DNA from: Deltaproteobacteria bacterium | GTDB lineage: Bacteria; Myxococcota_A; UBA9160; JAFDET01 | Assembly: GCA_019310195.1 (NCBI GenBank) | Contig: JAFDET010000007.1 | Location: forward strand, 1-28,724 | DNA length: 28,724 nucleotides | Direction of reading: 5' to 3' | Shown here: positions 1 to 9,409 of the stretch, one piece after another | Layout of the letters: each line of letters begins with the position of its first letter | Numbering within the stretch: the stretch's first letter is position 1 | Position numbers and translations under genes: made by a program | Notes under the pieces: model-generated | Told to the model about the DNA's origin: nothing | What the model saw: the letters and a program-made list of their open reading frames with translations, nothing else | Databases searched by the model: none

Positions 1-35
1 TCATACGTCAAGGGCCGCCCCTTTTGGCAATAAAA

Positions 36-55
36 CCATTCAATATCAACTAGTT
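36..55 (+). promoter_or_regulatory. AT-rich operator-like repeat, copy 1 (AACTAGTT core)
   Basis: CCATTCAATATCAACTAGTT lies in an AT-rich island 105 bp before the amidohydrolase start. It contains the perfect 8-bp palindrome AACTAGTT and is matched at 18 of 20 positions by a second copy at 1843-1862. A TATAAA hexamer follows at 55-60, but I find no -35 box at proper spacing. CTAG-containing words are rare in DNA this GC-rich. An operator for a TetR-type repressor is a reasonable inference; the cognate regulator is not in the window. Confidence 0.4.
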
Positions 56-160
56 ATAAAATCAAACGCGTCCTCACGCGCTCGCAACAACGCGCCGCGC
101 CAAAGCTGGCCGCGGCAGACCGCCCCGCCTAGGATGGGTCGACGCAGAGGAGGCGCGGCA

Positions 161-1830
161 ATGCACGACCTGGTGATACGAGGCGGAACGATCGTGGACG
201 GCAGCGGCGGTCCGGCCCGCAGCGGGGATGTGGCCATCGACGGCGACCGCGTGACCCAGGCCGAGGGCGGCGCCGGCGCCGCACGCCGCGAGATCGACGC
301 CGACGGGCTGCTGGTCACGCCGGGCTGGGTCGACATCCACACCCACTACGACGGGCAGGTGACCTGGGATCCCTACCTCACGCCGTCCTCGTGGCACGGG
401 GTGACCAGCGTGGTGATGGGCAACTGCGGAGTGGGCTTCGCCCCCGCCCGGCCCGACCGGCACGAATGGCTGATCGGCCTGATGGAGGGGGTGGAGGACA
501 TCCCGGGCACCGCCCTGGCCGAAGGCATCCGCTGGGAGTGGGAGACGTTCCCCGAGTACCTGGACGCGGTGGAGCGCATGCCGTGCGCGCCTACGTGATG
601 GGCGAGCGCGGGGCGAAGAACGAGCCGCCCACGCCCGAGGACATCGAGCAGATGGCGGCGATCGTGCGCGAGGGAATCCAGGCCGGCGCCCTGGGCTTCA
701 CCACCTCGCGCACGCTGCTGCACCGGGCCGTGGACGGCGAGCCGGTGCCCGGCACCTTCGCCTCCGAGGACGAAGTGCTGGGAATCGGCCGCGTGCTCGG
801 CGAGCTGGGTCGCGGCGTCTTCGAGATGGCGTCGGACCTGGCGCCCGAGGACCGGGAGCTGGCGTGGGTGCATCAGCTGGCGCGGGAGACCGGGCGGCCG
901 GTCACGTTCGCCTGCCTCCAGAACGACGTGAACCCGGACCAGTGGCAGCGTCTGCTGCGCTCGGCGGAGGAAGCCGCGGCCGAGGGATCCACCGTGGTGC
1001 CCCAGGTGGCGGTGCGTCCCACGGGCATCCTGATGGGGCTGGAGAGTACGGTCCATCCCTTCAAGCAGCACCGCGCCTACATGGAGATCGCGGACAAGCC
1101 GCTGGCCGAGCGGGTGGCCATCCTGCGCACGCCGGAGTTCCGCGAGCGGATCCTGAACGAGAAGGTGGACTTCAGCGACCCGATGTCGGCCTTCGTGATG
1201 GCCAGCTTCCACAAGCTCTTCCCGCTGGGCGACCCGCCGGACTACGAGCCCACGGCCGACCAGAGTGTGGCAGCCATCGCCAAGCGGGAGGGACGCGAGC
1301 CCCTGGAGGTGGTCTACGACATGCTGCTCCGCCAGGACGGCCGCGAGCTGCTGTACTTCCCCATCCTCAACTACGCGCAGTTCGACTTCGAGCCCATCCA
1401 CGAGATGCTGACCCACCCCCAGACCGTCCTGGGGCTGTCCGACGGCGGCGCCCACTGCGGCCTGATCTGCGATGCCAGCGCACCCACCTACCTGCTGACC
1501 CACTGGGTGCGCGACCGCAAGCGCGGGGAGCGCGTGCCCCTGGAGTGGGCGGTGCAGGCGCAGACCCGGCGCACCGCCGAGCTCTACGGGCTGGGCGATC
1601 GCGGGCTGCTGGCCCCGGGGATGCTGGCCGACGTGAACCTGATCGACTTCGACGCGCTCCGCGTGGCGCCGCCGGAGATGACCTACGACCTGCCCTCGAA
1701 CGCCGGGCGCCTGGTCCAGCACGCCGACGGGTACCGCGCCACGCTGAAGAGAGGCGAGCTGGTGTTCCAGGACGGGGAGCCCAGCGGGGCCCTGCCCGGC
1801 CGCCTGCTGCGCGGCCCGCAGCCCGCCTGA
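161..1830 (+). pseudogene. N-acyl-D-amino-acid deacylase-like amidohydrolase, frame-broken
   Basis: This is a metal-dependent amidohydrolase of the D-aminoacylase/dihydroorotase-like superfamily, expected to remove N-acyl groups from D-amino acids or similar amides in the cytoplasm. The start at 161 is set by a GAGGAGG ribosome site at 147-153. The first frame (161-598) gives the typical N-terminus, the metal motif HTHYDGQVTWDP and the NCGVGFAP loop, and stops just after ERMP. The second frame resumes at about 588 with VRAYVMGERG and runs to TGA at 1830, including the late LGLSDGGAHCG metal-site motif. Family members normally have about 13 residues between these two points, so about 40 bp appears lost with a shift of frame. 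It is either a real inactivating deletion or an assembly error. As written it cannot make a full-length enzyme. Confidence 0.85.
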
Positions 1831-1842
1831 CGATCCAAAAAC

Positions 1843-1862
1843 CCATTCTATTTCAACTAGTT
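1843..1862 (+). promoter_or_regulatory. AT-rich operator-like repeat, copy 2 (AACTAGTT core)
   Basis: CCATTCTATTTCAACTAGTT lies 12 bp after the amidohydrolase stop and 34 bp before the next start codon. It differs from copy 1 (36-55) at two positions and has the same orientation. Sitting before two successive genes suggests a shared regulator. The alternative is that the two copies are direct repeats bounding the amidohydrolase segment. Confidence 0.4.
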
Positions 1863-1896
1863 CAAGTCCGAGCTGCGCTCCGCCGATAGGGGGAGC

Positions 1897-2631
1897 ATGG
1901 AAGCCGCGAACCTCGCCTGGTCACTGGCCCTGGGGTTCCTGATGGTCACGGGCCTGCGCCTCTTGTGGGGCGCGGCCTGGACTGGCCGCGGCCCGGAGCT
2001 GGCCATCGGGCTGGCGGTCCTGACCAGTGCCGGCGGCGGCGCCCTGGAGACCTCGAGCGTGCGCGCGGTGATGGCCGGCGGCGAGGCCGCCCTGGCCTTC
2101 CCGGTGCAGGCCGTGGCGCGCATGCTCACCATGGCCGGCTCCGCGGCGCTCTTCGTCGGCGTCTGGCGGGTGTTCCATCCCGACCGGGTCTGGGCGCGCA
2201 CCCTGGCCGTCACCGGCGTGACCGCGTCGCTGGCCGTGGGCATCGCCTGGGTCTCGGTGGGGCTGCACAGCGAGGTGCGCGGCGCGGATCCCGGAACGCT
2301 GCTCTTCCACGCGGCGCGCGCCAGCAGCTACGTGTGGGGCGGCATCGCTTCCTTCCGGCACTGGAACCGGCTGCGCCGCCGCTGGCGCGTGGGACTGGTG
2401 GAGCACGTGATCGCCCAGCAGTTCTTCCTGTGGGGCGTGGCCTCGCTGGCCACCGTCGCGCTGATCGCGCTGATCACCGTGAACCACATCCTGCTGGGCG
2501 CGTCGCCGCTGGCCACCCAGCAGGGCGTGACCCTGCTGGCGCTGCTGGGCCTCCTGGCAGGCACGACGATCTACAGCGCCTTCTTCCCGCCGCTCCTCTA
2601 CCGCCGCTGGATGACCGCCAGCACGGCTTGA
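1897..2631 (+). CDS. Seven-TM integral membrane protein of unknown function
   Basis: This is a 244-residue protein that I do not recognise. The ATG at 1897 is preceded by a strong purine-rich ribosome site (AGGGGGAG, 1888-1895). It has about seven hydrophobic segments, near residues 5-26, 34-50, 72-93, 103-123, 135-152, 175-198 and 210-231. A basic cytoplasmic-type loop (RHWNRLRRRWR) lies between segments 5 and 6. There is no soluble catalytic domain, so enzymatic activity cannot be inferred; the topology resembles stand-alone 7-TM sensor or scaffold domains. It follows the broken amidohydrolase by 66 bp, and the AACTAGTT-type repeat lies in its promoter region. The stop codon abuts the palindromic element at 2632 onward. 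Confidence 0.75.
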   Translation: MEAANLAWSLALGFLMVTGLRLLWGAAWTGRGPELAIGLAVLTSAGGGALETSSVRAVMAGGEAALAFPVQAVARMLTMAGSAALFVGVWRVFHPDRVWARTLAVTGVTASLAVGIAWVSVGLHSEVRGADPGTLLFHAARASSYVWGGIASFRHWNRLRRRWRVGLVEHVIAQQFFLWGVASLATVALIALITVNHILLGASPLATQQGVTLLALLGLLAGTTIYSAFFPPLLYRRWMTASTA

Positions 2632-2642
2632 GAGGGAAAGAA

Positions 2643-2743
2643 AAGGAAAGAAAAGGGACAGTCCCATTAGTTGCGGCCCGCGACTGTGTGCATGGGTTCG
2701 CACGCCGCGCCGCAACTAATGGGACTGTCCCTTTTCTTTCCTT
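2643..2743. repeat. Long palindromic element with perfect 35-bp arms
   Basis: The 35-bp arms at 2643-2677 and 2709-2743 are exact reverse complements, separated by a 31-nt loop. Each arm carries a smaller 11-nt near-palindrome, GGGACAGTCCC on the left and GGGACTGTCCC on the right, and an A/G-rich (left) or T/C-rich (right) outer tract. Weaker pairing extends outward to about 2632 and 2755. It fills the gap between two convergent genes and would form a strong hairpin in transcripts from either side. The design resembles REP/BIME-type non-autonomous elements mobilised by RAYT (IS200-like) transposases, but no transposase is present here. Confidence 0.85.
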
Positions 2744-2760
2744 AGTCTCCCTCTTGAGGG

Positions 2761-3992
<1,232 letters not shown>

Positions 3993-4031
3993 GGGAGCTC
4001 TCCTCTCGCTTGAGATGACGCTGGGCTGCAA

Positions 4032-4047
4032 AGCAAGGGGCGTGCCA
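4032..4047 (-). promoter_or_regulatory. Sigma-54 (RpoN) promoter of amt
   Basis: On the minus strand this reads TGGCACGCCCCTTGCT, matching the sigma-54 consensus TGGCAC-N5-TTGCW at every fixed position, with GG and GC separated by exactly 10 bp. The predicted transcript starts near 4021, leaving a leader of about 28 nt with a GAGGAG ribosome site before the amt ATG at 3992. Amt genes are classic NtrC/sigma-54 targets under nitrogen limitation, so sequence, position and gene function agree. Confidence 0.85.
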
Positions 4048-4151
4048 CGAACGACACAGGTTTCCCGGGCCTCCTGCGCTCGCTTCGGCGCATGTGCGGA
4101 GAGCGACACGCGGTGGCTGCCCGTTTCTTGGGCAAGGCGCTGCTCAAGAAT

Positions 4152-4182
4152 CGGGCGCACGAGACCTCTGCAGCGGGCGCAC
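4152..4182. promoter_or_regulatory. Pair of CGGGCGCAC direct repeats, candidate activator sites
   Basis: CGGGCGCAC occurs at 4152-4160 and again at 4174-4182, 22 bp apart, about two helical turns. The pair lies 105-150 bp upstream of the sigma-54 promoter of amt, where an enhancer-binding activator such as NtrC would bind. On the minus strand the words read GTGCGCCCG, only loosely like the NtrC half-site TGCACC. They also lie just before the glnE start. Function is inferred. Confidence 0.3.
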
Positions 4183-4203
4183 CCCCCGCGCTAGGGTTGC
4201 GCC

Positions 4204-7134
4204 GTGAGCGACTCCGAGCTGGCCGGACTGGAGGCTTCCCTGGGCGTCGAAGCCCTGGAATCCCGGGTCGGCGAGGCCCTGACCAACGCACCCGAGCCCG
4301 AAGCGGCCCTGCGCCGGGCCGCCGACGTGCTGACCGCCGCGGCACAGAACCATGCCTCTGCCCTGGCCGAGCTCTGGCGTAGCGATCCGACCGCCGTCCT
4401 GCGGGTGCTGGTCGCGGTCTGCGGGATCGCACCCTTCCTCGCCCGCTTCGCCGCCGCCCGCCCCGAGGTCTGGCTCGAGGCCGCCCGGGCGGGCCTGCCC
4501 CCGCGCACCCTGGAAGCCCACCAGGAGAGCCTGACCCGCGCGCTGGAGGCGGCGCCGGACGACGCCGCTCCCGCGGTCCTGCGCCGCTACAAGTACGCAG
4601 AGCTGATCCGCATCTGCGCGCGGGACGCCGACCCGCAGCTCGTGCCCCTGGAGCGCTCCGGCGAGACCCTGACCGAGATCACGCTGCTGGCGGACGCGCT
4701 CCTGGTTCACGCCTACCGCGTGGCGCGGAAGCGGGTGGCGTCGCGGTTGGGCATCCCCCGCTGGTATGCCGGCGAGCAGGTCTTCGAGCCGGGCTTCACC
4801 GTACTGGGCCTGGGCAAGCTGGGCGGCGGCGAGCTCAACTTCTCCTCGGACGTGGACGTGATCCACGTCTACGAGAGCCCACCCGAGGGCGGCCTCGGCG
4901 AGGGGCCCTCGGGCGCCTCGCTGGAGGAGTACGCCAAGCGCCTGGCCAACGAGTTCGGACCCATCGCCAGCGAGGTCACCGCCGACGGCTTCCTGTACCG
5001 GGTGGATCTGGACCTGCGGCCCGAGGGCGCCCAGGGCCCCATCGCCATCGGCAGCAACGCGCTGGCGGTCTACTACGACGGCTCGGCCGCCATGTGGGAG
5101 AAAGCGGCCTTCACCAAGGCGCGGCCGGTCGCCGGCAACCTTGGCTTCGGCTGGCATGTGGTGCGCCGCGTGCACCCGATGATCTACCGCTCGGCCATGG
5201 ACTTCGCTGCGGTGGCCAGCATCCAGGAGATGAAGGCGCGCATCGAGGAAGCGCACGCGTCGCGCGGCGACGACTTCCACGTGAAGCTGGGCGCCGGCGG
5301 CATTCGCGACCTGGAGTTCGCCACCCAGGCGCTCCAGCTCCTGCAGGGCGGACGCATGCCGGACCTGCGCGGCCGCTCCACCCAGGAGGCCCTGAAGTCG
5401 CTGGCGGCCCACAGCGTGCTCCCCGATGAGGAGGCCCAGGGCCTGCTGGAGGCCTACCGCTTCCTGCGCCGGCTGGAGAACCGGCTGCAGATGGAGGCGG
5501 AGCGCCAGGTGCACACCCTGGCGGCGGCCGGCCCGGCGCGCACCCGCGCGGAGCGGGCCATGGGCTACACCGCGCCCGACGGCCCCGCCGCGTTCGCGCG
5601 CGACCTGGCGACCCACCGGCGGCGCGTGCGCGACGCCTTCGAGCGGTTGCTCTCCGAGGAGGGCGAGGAGCGGATGGTGGCGCTCTTCGCCCGCGGCGCC
5701 GCGCGGCTGCTGCGGTTCCCGACGACGCGCGGCATGGTGGAGGAGCTGGCGCGCCACTTCGCCCGCGAGCTGGAGCAGGCCGCCGACCCGGAGCTGGCCC
5801 TCAACAACCTGGACCGCTTCATCCAGGGCATTGGAACGCGCACCTTCTACTGGGGCCTGCTCCTGGATCGTCCCGAGCTGGTTCCGCGCCTGTCCAGCCT
5901 GTTCGGCGCGTCCAAGTACCTCTCCAACCTGCTGGCCTCTTCGCCGGACCTGATCGAGCCGGTCTTCCGCGACCCGGACGTGCTGCTGCTCTCCCCCGAG
6001 GAGCTGCGCAGCGACCTGCATCACATCGCCGAAGAACAGGCGGGAAGCTCCGACCGCGATCCGGCAGAGCTGGACCTGGCCTCGCTGCGCCTGTTCCAGC
6101 AGCGCCAGCTCGTCAACATCGGCCTGTTGGACCTGGGCGAGAAGATCGACCGGCGCCAGGTCGAGGCGGCGCTGACGGACGTGGCCGACGCCTGCCTGGA
6201 ACGCGCCTACGAGGTCGCCCGCGCGCACCTGGCCCAGGCCGCCCGCGCTCCCGAGCCGCCGCCGGACGGTCATTTCTGCGTGGTCGGCATGGGCAAGCTC
6301 GGCAGCTGCGAGATGAGCTACGGCAGCGACCTGGACGTGATCTTCCTGTACGAGCCCCCCAGCACCGAGGGGCACGTCTACTACGCGCGCCTGTCCCAGA
6401 AGCTGATCTCGACCCTGGACACCTCCACCTCCGAGGGCAAGTGCTACGCCGTCGACGCGCGCCTGCGCCCGTCGGGCGGGCAGGGCGCGCTGGTCTCGTC
6501 ACTGGAGGGCCTGCGGGAGCACCACGAGCGCGGCGCCATGACTTGGGAGCGCCAGGCGCTGCTGCGCGCGCGCCGGGTCGCCGGCGAGCCGGCGCTGGGC
6601 GCCCAGTTCGACACGCTGCGCCGCGAGATCCTGGCGCGCCCGCTGCCCGAGGACCTGGCCGAAGAGATCCATCGCATCCGCCAGCGCCTGGAAAAGGAGG
6701 TCGCCCAGGAAGGCGAAGGCCGCCGCGACCTCAAGCTGGGCCGCGGCGGGCTGGTGGACGTGGAGTCCGCCGCGCAGTTCCTGCAGCTTCATCACGGCCC
6801 CCAGCACCCCACCCTCTTCGACCCGGACGGCACCGAGACCCAGCTCGCACGGCTGCAGTCGCTGGGTCTGCTGGAGGCCGAACGCGCGAGCGTGCTGCTC
6901 GAGGGCTGGGACTTCCTGCAGAAGCTCTCGAGCCGGCTGCGCATCGTGCAGAACCGCTCGATCAGCGACCTGCGCGAGGACCGCGCCGACCTGGACTCAG
7001 TCGCCCGCTCCCTGGGCTACGAGGCCTCGACCCGCAGCGGCGACGCACGGCGGCCGCTGCTGGCCGACTACCAGCGCCACACCGACGGCATCCGCGCCGT
7101 GTACCTGGAGGTCCTGGGCGTCGGCGATGCCTGA
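4204..7134 (+). CDS. glnE: Bifunctional glutamine synthetase adenylyltransferase/deadenylase
   Basis: GlnE adds AMP to glutamine synthetase when nitrogen is plentiful and removes it by phosphorolysis when nitrogen is scarce, responding to PII and glutamine. The 976-residue length fits the family. Two nucleotidyltransferase domains are visible. The N-terminal deadenylase has GLGKLGGGELNFSSDVDVI near residues 202-220. The C-terminal adenylylase has GMGKLGSCEMSYGSDLDVI near 694-712. Each is followed by a helical domain (for example KLGAGGIRDLEFATQ and KLGRGGLVDVESAAQ). Translation probably starts at GTG 4204. There is no Shine-Dalgarno sequence, but a TAGGGT hexamer ends 6 nt before the GTG, so a leaderless message is possible. 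It is divergent from amt, making a compact nitrogen-control locus. Confidence 0.96.
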   Translation: MSDSELAGLEASLGVEALESRVGEALTNAPEPEAALRRAADVLTAAAQNHASALAELWRSDPTAVLRVLVAVCGIAPFLARFAAARPEVWLEAARAGLPPRTLEAHQESLTRALEAAPDDAAPAVLRRYKYAELIRICARDADPQLVPLERSGETLTEITLLADALLVHAYRVARKRVASRLGIPRWYAGEQVFEPGFTVLGLGKLGGGELNFSSDVDVIHVYESPPEGGLGEGPSGASLEEYAKRLANEFGPIASEVTADGFLYRVDLDLRPEGAQGPIAIGSNALAVYYDGSAAMWEKAAFTKARPVAGNLGFGWHVVRRVHPMIYRSAMDFAAVASIQEMKARIEEAHASRGDDFHVKLGAGGIRDLEFATQALQLLQGGRMPDLRGRSTQEALKSLAAHSVLPDEEAQGLLEAYRFLRRLENRLQMEAERQVHTLAAAGPARTRAERAMGYTAPDGPAAFARDLATHRRRVRDAFERLLSEEGEERMVALFARGAARLLRFPTTRGMVEELARHFARELEQAADPELALNNLDRFIQGIGTRTFYWGLLLDRPELVPRLSSLFGASKYLSNLLASSPDLIEPVFRDPDVLLLSPEELRSDLHHIAEEQAGSSDRDPAELDLASLRLFQQRQLVNIGLLDLGEKIDRRQVEAALTDVADACLERAYEVARAHLAQAARAPEPPPDGHFCVVGMGKLGSCEMSYGSDLDVIFLYEPPSTEGHVYYARLSQKLISTLDTSTSEGKCYAVDARLRPSGGQGALVSSLEGLREHHERGAMTWERQALLRARRVAGEPALGAQFDTLRREILARPLPEDLAEEIHRIRQRLEKEVAQEGEGRRDLKLGRGGLVDVESAAQFLQLHHGPQHPTLFDPDGTETQLARLQSLGLLEAERASVLLEGWDFLQKLSSRLRIVQNRSISDLREDRADLDSVARSLGYEASTRSGDARRPLLADYQRHTDGIRAVYLEVLGVGDA

Positions 7135-7220
7135 GCGGCCGCGCTGGCGCGCTTCCTCGACTCCCTGGCTCGCACCCTGGCGGGGGGGCTCGCCGCGGGC
7201 CAGCCGGTATCCTCCGGTGC

Positions 7221-8084
7221 ATGAGTGACATCCCCAGCGCGAACCCCGAGCAGCACCAGTACTGGAACGAGACCGCGGGACCCAAGTGGGCCCAGCTCAG
7301 CGACGTGATCGACACGCAGATCGCGCCGCTGGGGGGCGAAGCCATGGACCGCATCGGCGTCGGCGCCGGCCAGCGCGTGCTGGACGTGGGCTGCGGCTGC
7401 GGGCAGACCACGCTCGAGCTGGCCCGGCGCGTGGGCGCGGAAGGCGCGGTCCTGGGCGCCGACATCTCGCGGCCCATGCTGGAGAGCGCGCGCGACCGGG
7501 CCCTCGAGGCGGGCCTCCGCAACGCGCGCTTCGAACACTCGGACGCCCAGGTGCATCCCTTCGAGGCCGAAGCCTTCGATCTGGTCTTCTCGCGCTTCGG
7601 CGTGATGTTCTTCTCCGACCCGGTGGCGGCCTTTGCCAACCTGCTGCGCGCGCTGCGGCCGGGCGCGCGGCTGGGATTCGTGTGCTGGCAGGCGCTGGCT
7701 CAAAATGCCTGGATGCTGCGCCCCATGGCGGCGGTGGCGCCGCTGCTCTCGCTGCAGCCGCCGTCGGACCCCCACGCGCCGGGGCCCTTCGCATTCGCCG
7801 ACGCAGACCGCGTGACGCGCATCCTCCGGGACGCGGGCTTCGGCTCCGTCGCCGTCGAAGGGATGGAGCGCGAGCTGCTGGTGGGCGGCGGCGCGAGCCT
7901 GGACGACACCGTCGGCTTCCTGCTCCAGATGGGCCCGGCCGGCGCCGCGCTGCGCGAAGCCGCGGAAGATGTCCGCAACAAGGCGGCTGCTGCGGTGCGC
8001 GACGCCATTGCGCCTTTCGAAACCGAAGTCGGCGTGCGCATGCCCGCGGCCGCCTGGCTCTTCCAGGCAACCCGGCCCGCGTAA
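7221..8084 (+). CDS. Class I SAM-dependent methyltransferase
   Basis: This 287-residue protein has the Rossmann SAM-binding motif I (VLDVGCGCGQTT, residues 53-64), an acidic residue after strand 2 (GADISRPML), and the late motif LRALRPGARLGFVCW, all typical of class I methyltransferases of the ubiE/UbiG-like type. The N-terminal WNETAGPKWAQ sequence is common in a subgroup of unknown substrate. The acceptor cannot be told from sequence. The start ATG at 7221 has no ribosome site; a TATCCT hexamer at 7208-7213 lies exactly 7 nt before it, consistent with leaderless transcription. The downstream hydrolase begins 40 bp after the stop. Confidence 0.88.
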   Translation: MSDIPSANPEQHQYWNETAGPKWAQLSDVIDTQIAPLGGEAMDRIGVGAGQRVLDVGCGCGQTTLELARRVGAEGAVLGADISRPMLESARDRALEAGLRNARFEHSDAQVHPFEAEAFDLVFSRFGVMFFSDPVAAFANLLRALRPGARLGFVCWQALAQNAWMLRPMAAVAPLLSLQPPSDPHAPGPFAFADADRVTRILRDAGFGSVAVEGMERELLVGGGASLDDTVGFLLQMGPAGAALREAAEDVRNKAAAAVRDAIAPFETEVGVRMPAAAWLFQATRPA

Positions 8085-8124
8085 CGCACGAGCCTCGCCC
8101 GGCATTCAAACGCAGGAGGGTCCC

Positions 8125-9342
8125 ATGCCGATCCACAGCGACCGGGTCGAGTTCCCGGGCTCCCAGGGCGAGCCCCTGGCCGCGCGGCTGGACCGCCCGG
8201 CCGGGCGCGCGCGCGCCTGGGCGCTCTTCGCCCACTGCTTCACCTGCTCCAAGGACTTCGTGGCCTCGAAGCGCGTGTCCCAGTCCCTGGCCGAGCGCGG
8301 CATCGGCGTGCTGCGCTTCGACTTCACCGGGCTGGGCGGCTCCGGCGGCGAGTTCGCCAACACCGACTTCACGTCCAACGTGGCCGACCTGGTGGCGGCG
8401 GCCGACTGGCTGCGCGCCGAGCACGCCGCCCCCGCGCTGCTGGTGGGCCACAGTCTGGGCGGCGCGGCCGTCCTGGCCGCGGCGGCGCAGATCCCCGAGG
8501 CGGTGGGCGTGGCCACCCTTGGCGCACCGGCGGATCCGGAGCACGTGGCGAAGCTCTTCTCCACGAGCCGAGACGAGATCGAGCGCAGCGGCGAGGCCCA
8601 AGTCGAGCTCGCCGGGCGCCCCTTCCGAATCCGCAAGCAGCTCCTCGACGACCTGGCGAGCCACAGCCTCGACGAGCGCGTCGGCTCGCTGAAGAAGGCG
8701 CTCCTGGTGCTGCACTCGCCGCTCGACAACCAGGTTGGCATCGACAACGCCACGCGCCTCTTCGCGGCCGCGCGTCACCCCAAGAGCTTCGTGTCACTGG
8801 ACGACGCGGATCACCTGCTCAGCCGTCCCGCCGACGCCGCCTACGCCGCCGAGGTGATCGCCGCGTGGGCCGAGCGCTTCCTGCCCCCCGCCGCCGAGGC
8901 GCCGCACGCGGGCGACGACCACGAGGTCGTGGTGCGCGAGAGCGGCGCGGGGAGGTTCGGCCAGGAGATCGCCGTGGGACGGCACCTGCTGCCGGCCGAC
9001 GAGCCGACCTGGCTGGGCGGCGACGACGCCGGGCCCAGCCCGTACGGCCTGCTGCTGGCGGCGCTGGGCGCCTGCACCAGCATGACCCTGCGCATGTACG
9101 CCGACCGCAAGGGCTGGCCGCTGGAGCGCACCACGGTGCGGCTGCGCCACGACAAGGTCCACGCGCAGGACTGCGCCGAGTGCGAAACCCAAGACGGTCA
9201 CATCGATCGCATCCGCAAGTCCGTCCAGGTGGAAGGCGAGCTGGACGCAGAGCAGCGTCGGCGACTGCTGGAGATCGCCGACCGCTGCCCCGTGCACCGG
9301 ACCCTCCAGTCGGAAGTCCACATCGAGAGCGAGCCCGCCTAG
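8125..9342 (+). CDS. Bifunctional alpha/beta hydrolase - OsmC-family fusion
   Basis: This 405-residue protein joins two domains. Residues about 10-255 form an alpha/beta hydrolase with nucleophile Ser110 in GHSLGG and likely partners Asp201 (HSPLDNQ) and His230 (DADHLL). Residues about 270-402 form an OsmC/Ohr-type domain with the two redox cysteines Cys317 (GACTSMT) and Cys388 (DRCPVH), which in the family reduce organic or lipid hydroperoxides. The pairing is a known architecture; the hydrolase could release acyl hydroperoxides for the peroxidase half, but that link is inferred. The ATG at 8125 has an AGGAGGG ribosome site. The thiolase gene follows after 67 bp in the same direction. Confidence 0.92.
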   Translation: MPIHSDRVEFPGSQGEPLAARLDRPAGRARAWALFAHCFTCSKDFVASKRVSQSLAERGIGVLRFDFTGLGGSGGEFANTDFTSNVADLVAAADWLRAEHAAPALLVGHSLGGAAVLAAAAQIPEAVGVATLGAPADPEHVAKLFSTSRDEIERSGEAQVELAGRPFRIRKQLLDDLASHSLDERVGSLKKALLVLHSPLDNQVGIDNATRLFAAARHPKSFVSLDDADHLLSRPADAAYAAEVIAAWAERFLPPAAEAPHAGDDHEVVVRESGAGRFGQEIAVGRHLLPADEPTWLGGDDAGPSPYGLLLAALGACTSMTLRMYADRKGWPLERTTVRLRHDKVHAQDCAECETQDGHIDRIRKSVQVEGELDAEQRRRLLEIADRCPVHRTLQSEVHIESEPA

Positions 9343-9371
9343 CACGACCGGCGGCCGCCGCTCCCGTCCCC

Positions 9372-9377
9372 TAGAAT
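9372..9377 (+). promoter_or_regulatory. Candidate -10 element (TAGAAT) for the thiolase gene
   Basis: TAGAAT lies 32 bp before the thiolase ATG, giving a short leader that contains the GAGAGGAG ribosome site. No convincing -35 is seen. It belongs to a set of similar TANNNT hexamers at start-proximal positions across the window. Confidence 0.4.
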
Positions 9378-9409
9378 GGGCGCCCGAAACGAACCGAGAG
9401 GAGCCCCCC

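Noticed and set aside
55..60. TATAAA as the -10 of the amidohydrolase promoter
   Set aside because: No -35-like hexamer lies 16-18 bp upstream, and the distance to the start codon is about 100 bp; the AT-rich word may simply be part of the repeat region.
373..1722. A 449-codon open frame antisense to the amidohydrolase
   Set aside because: The composition is that of a shadow frame and the sense strand holds obvious conserved motifs.
4144..6375. A 743-codon open frame antisense to glnE
   Set aside because: It has no recognisable motif, is rich in Arg/Gln/Ala/Val from reverse reading of GC-rich codons, and lies opposite a clear glnE gene.
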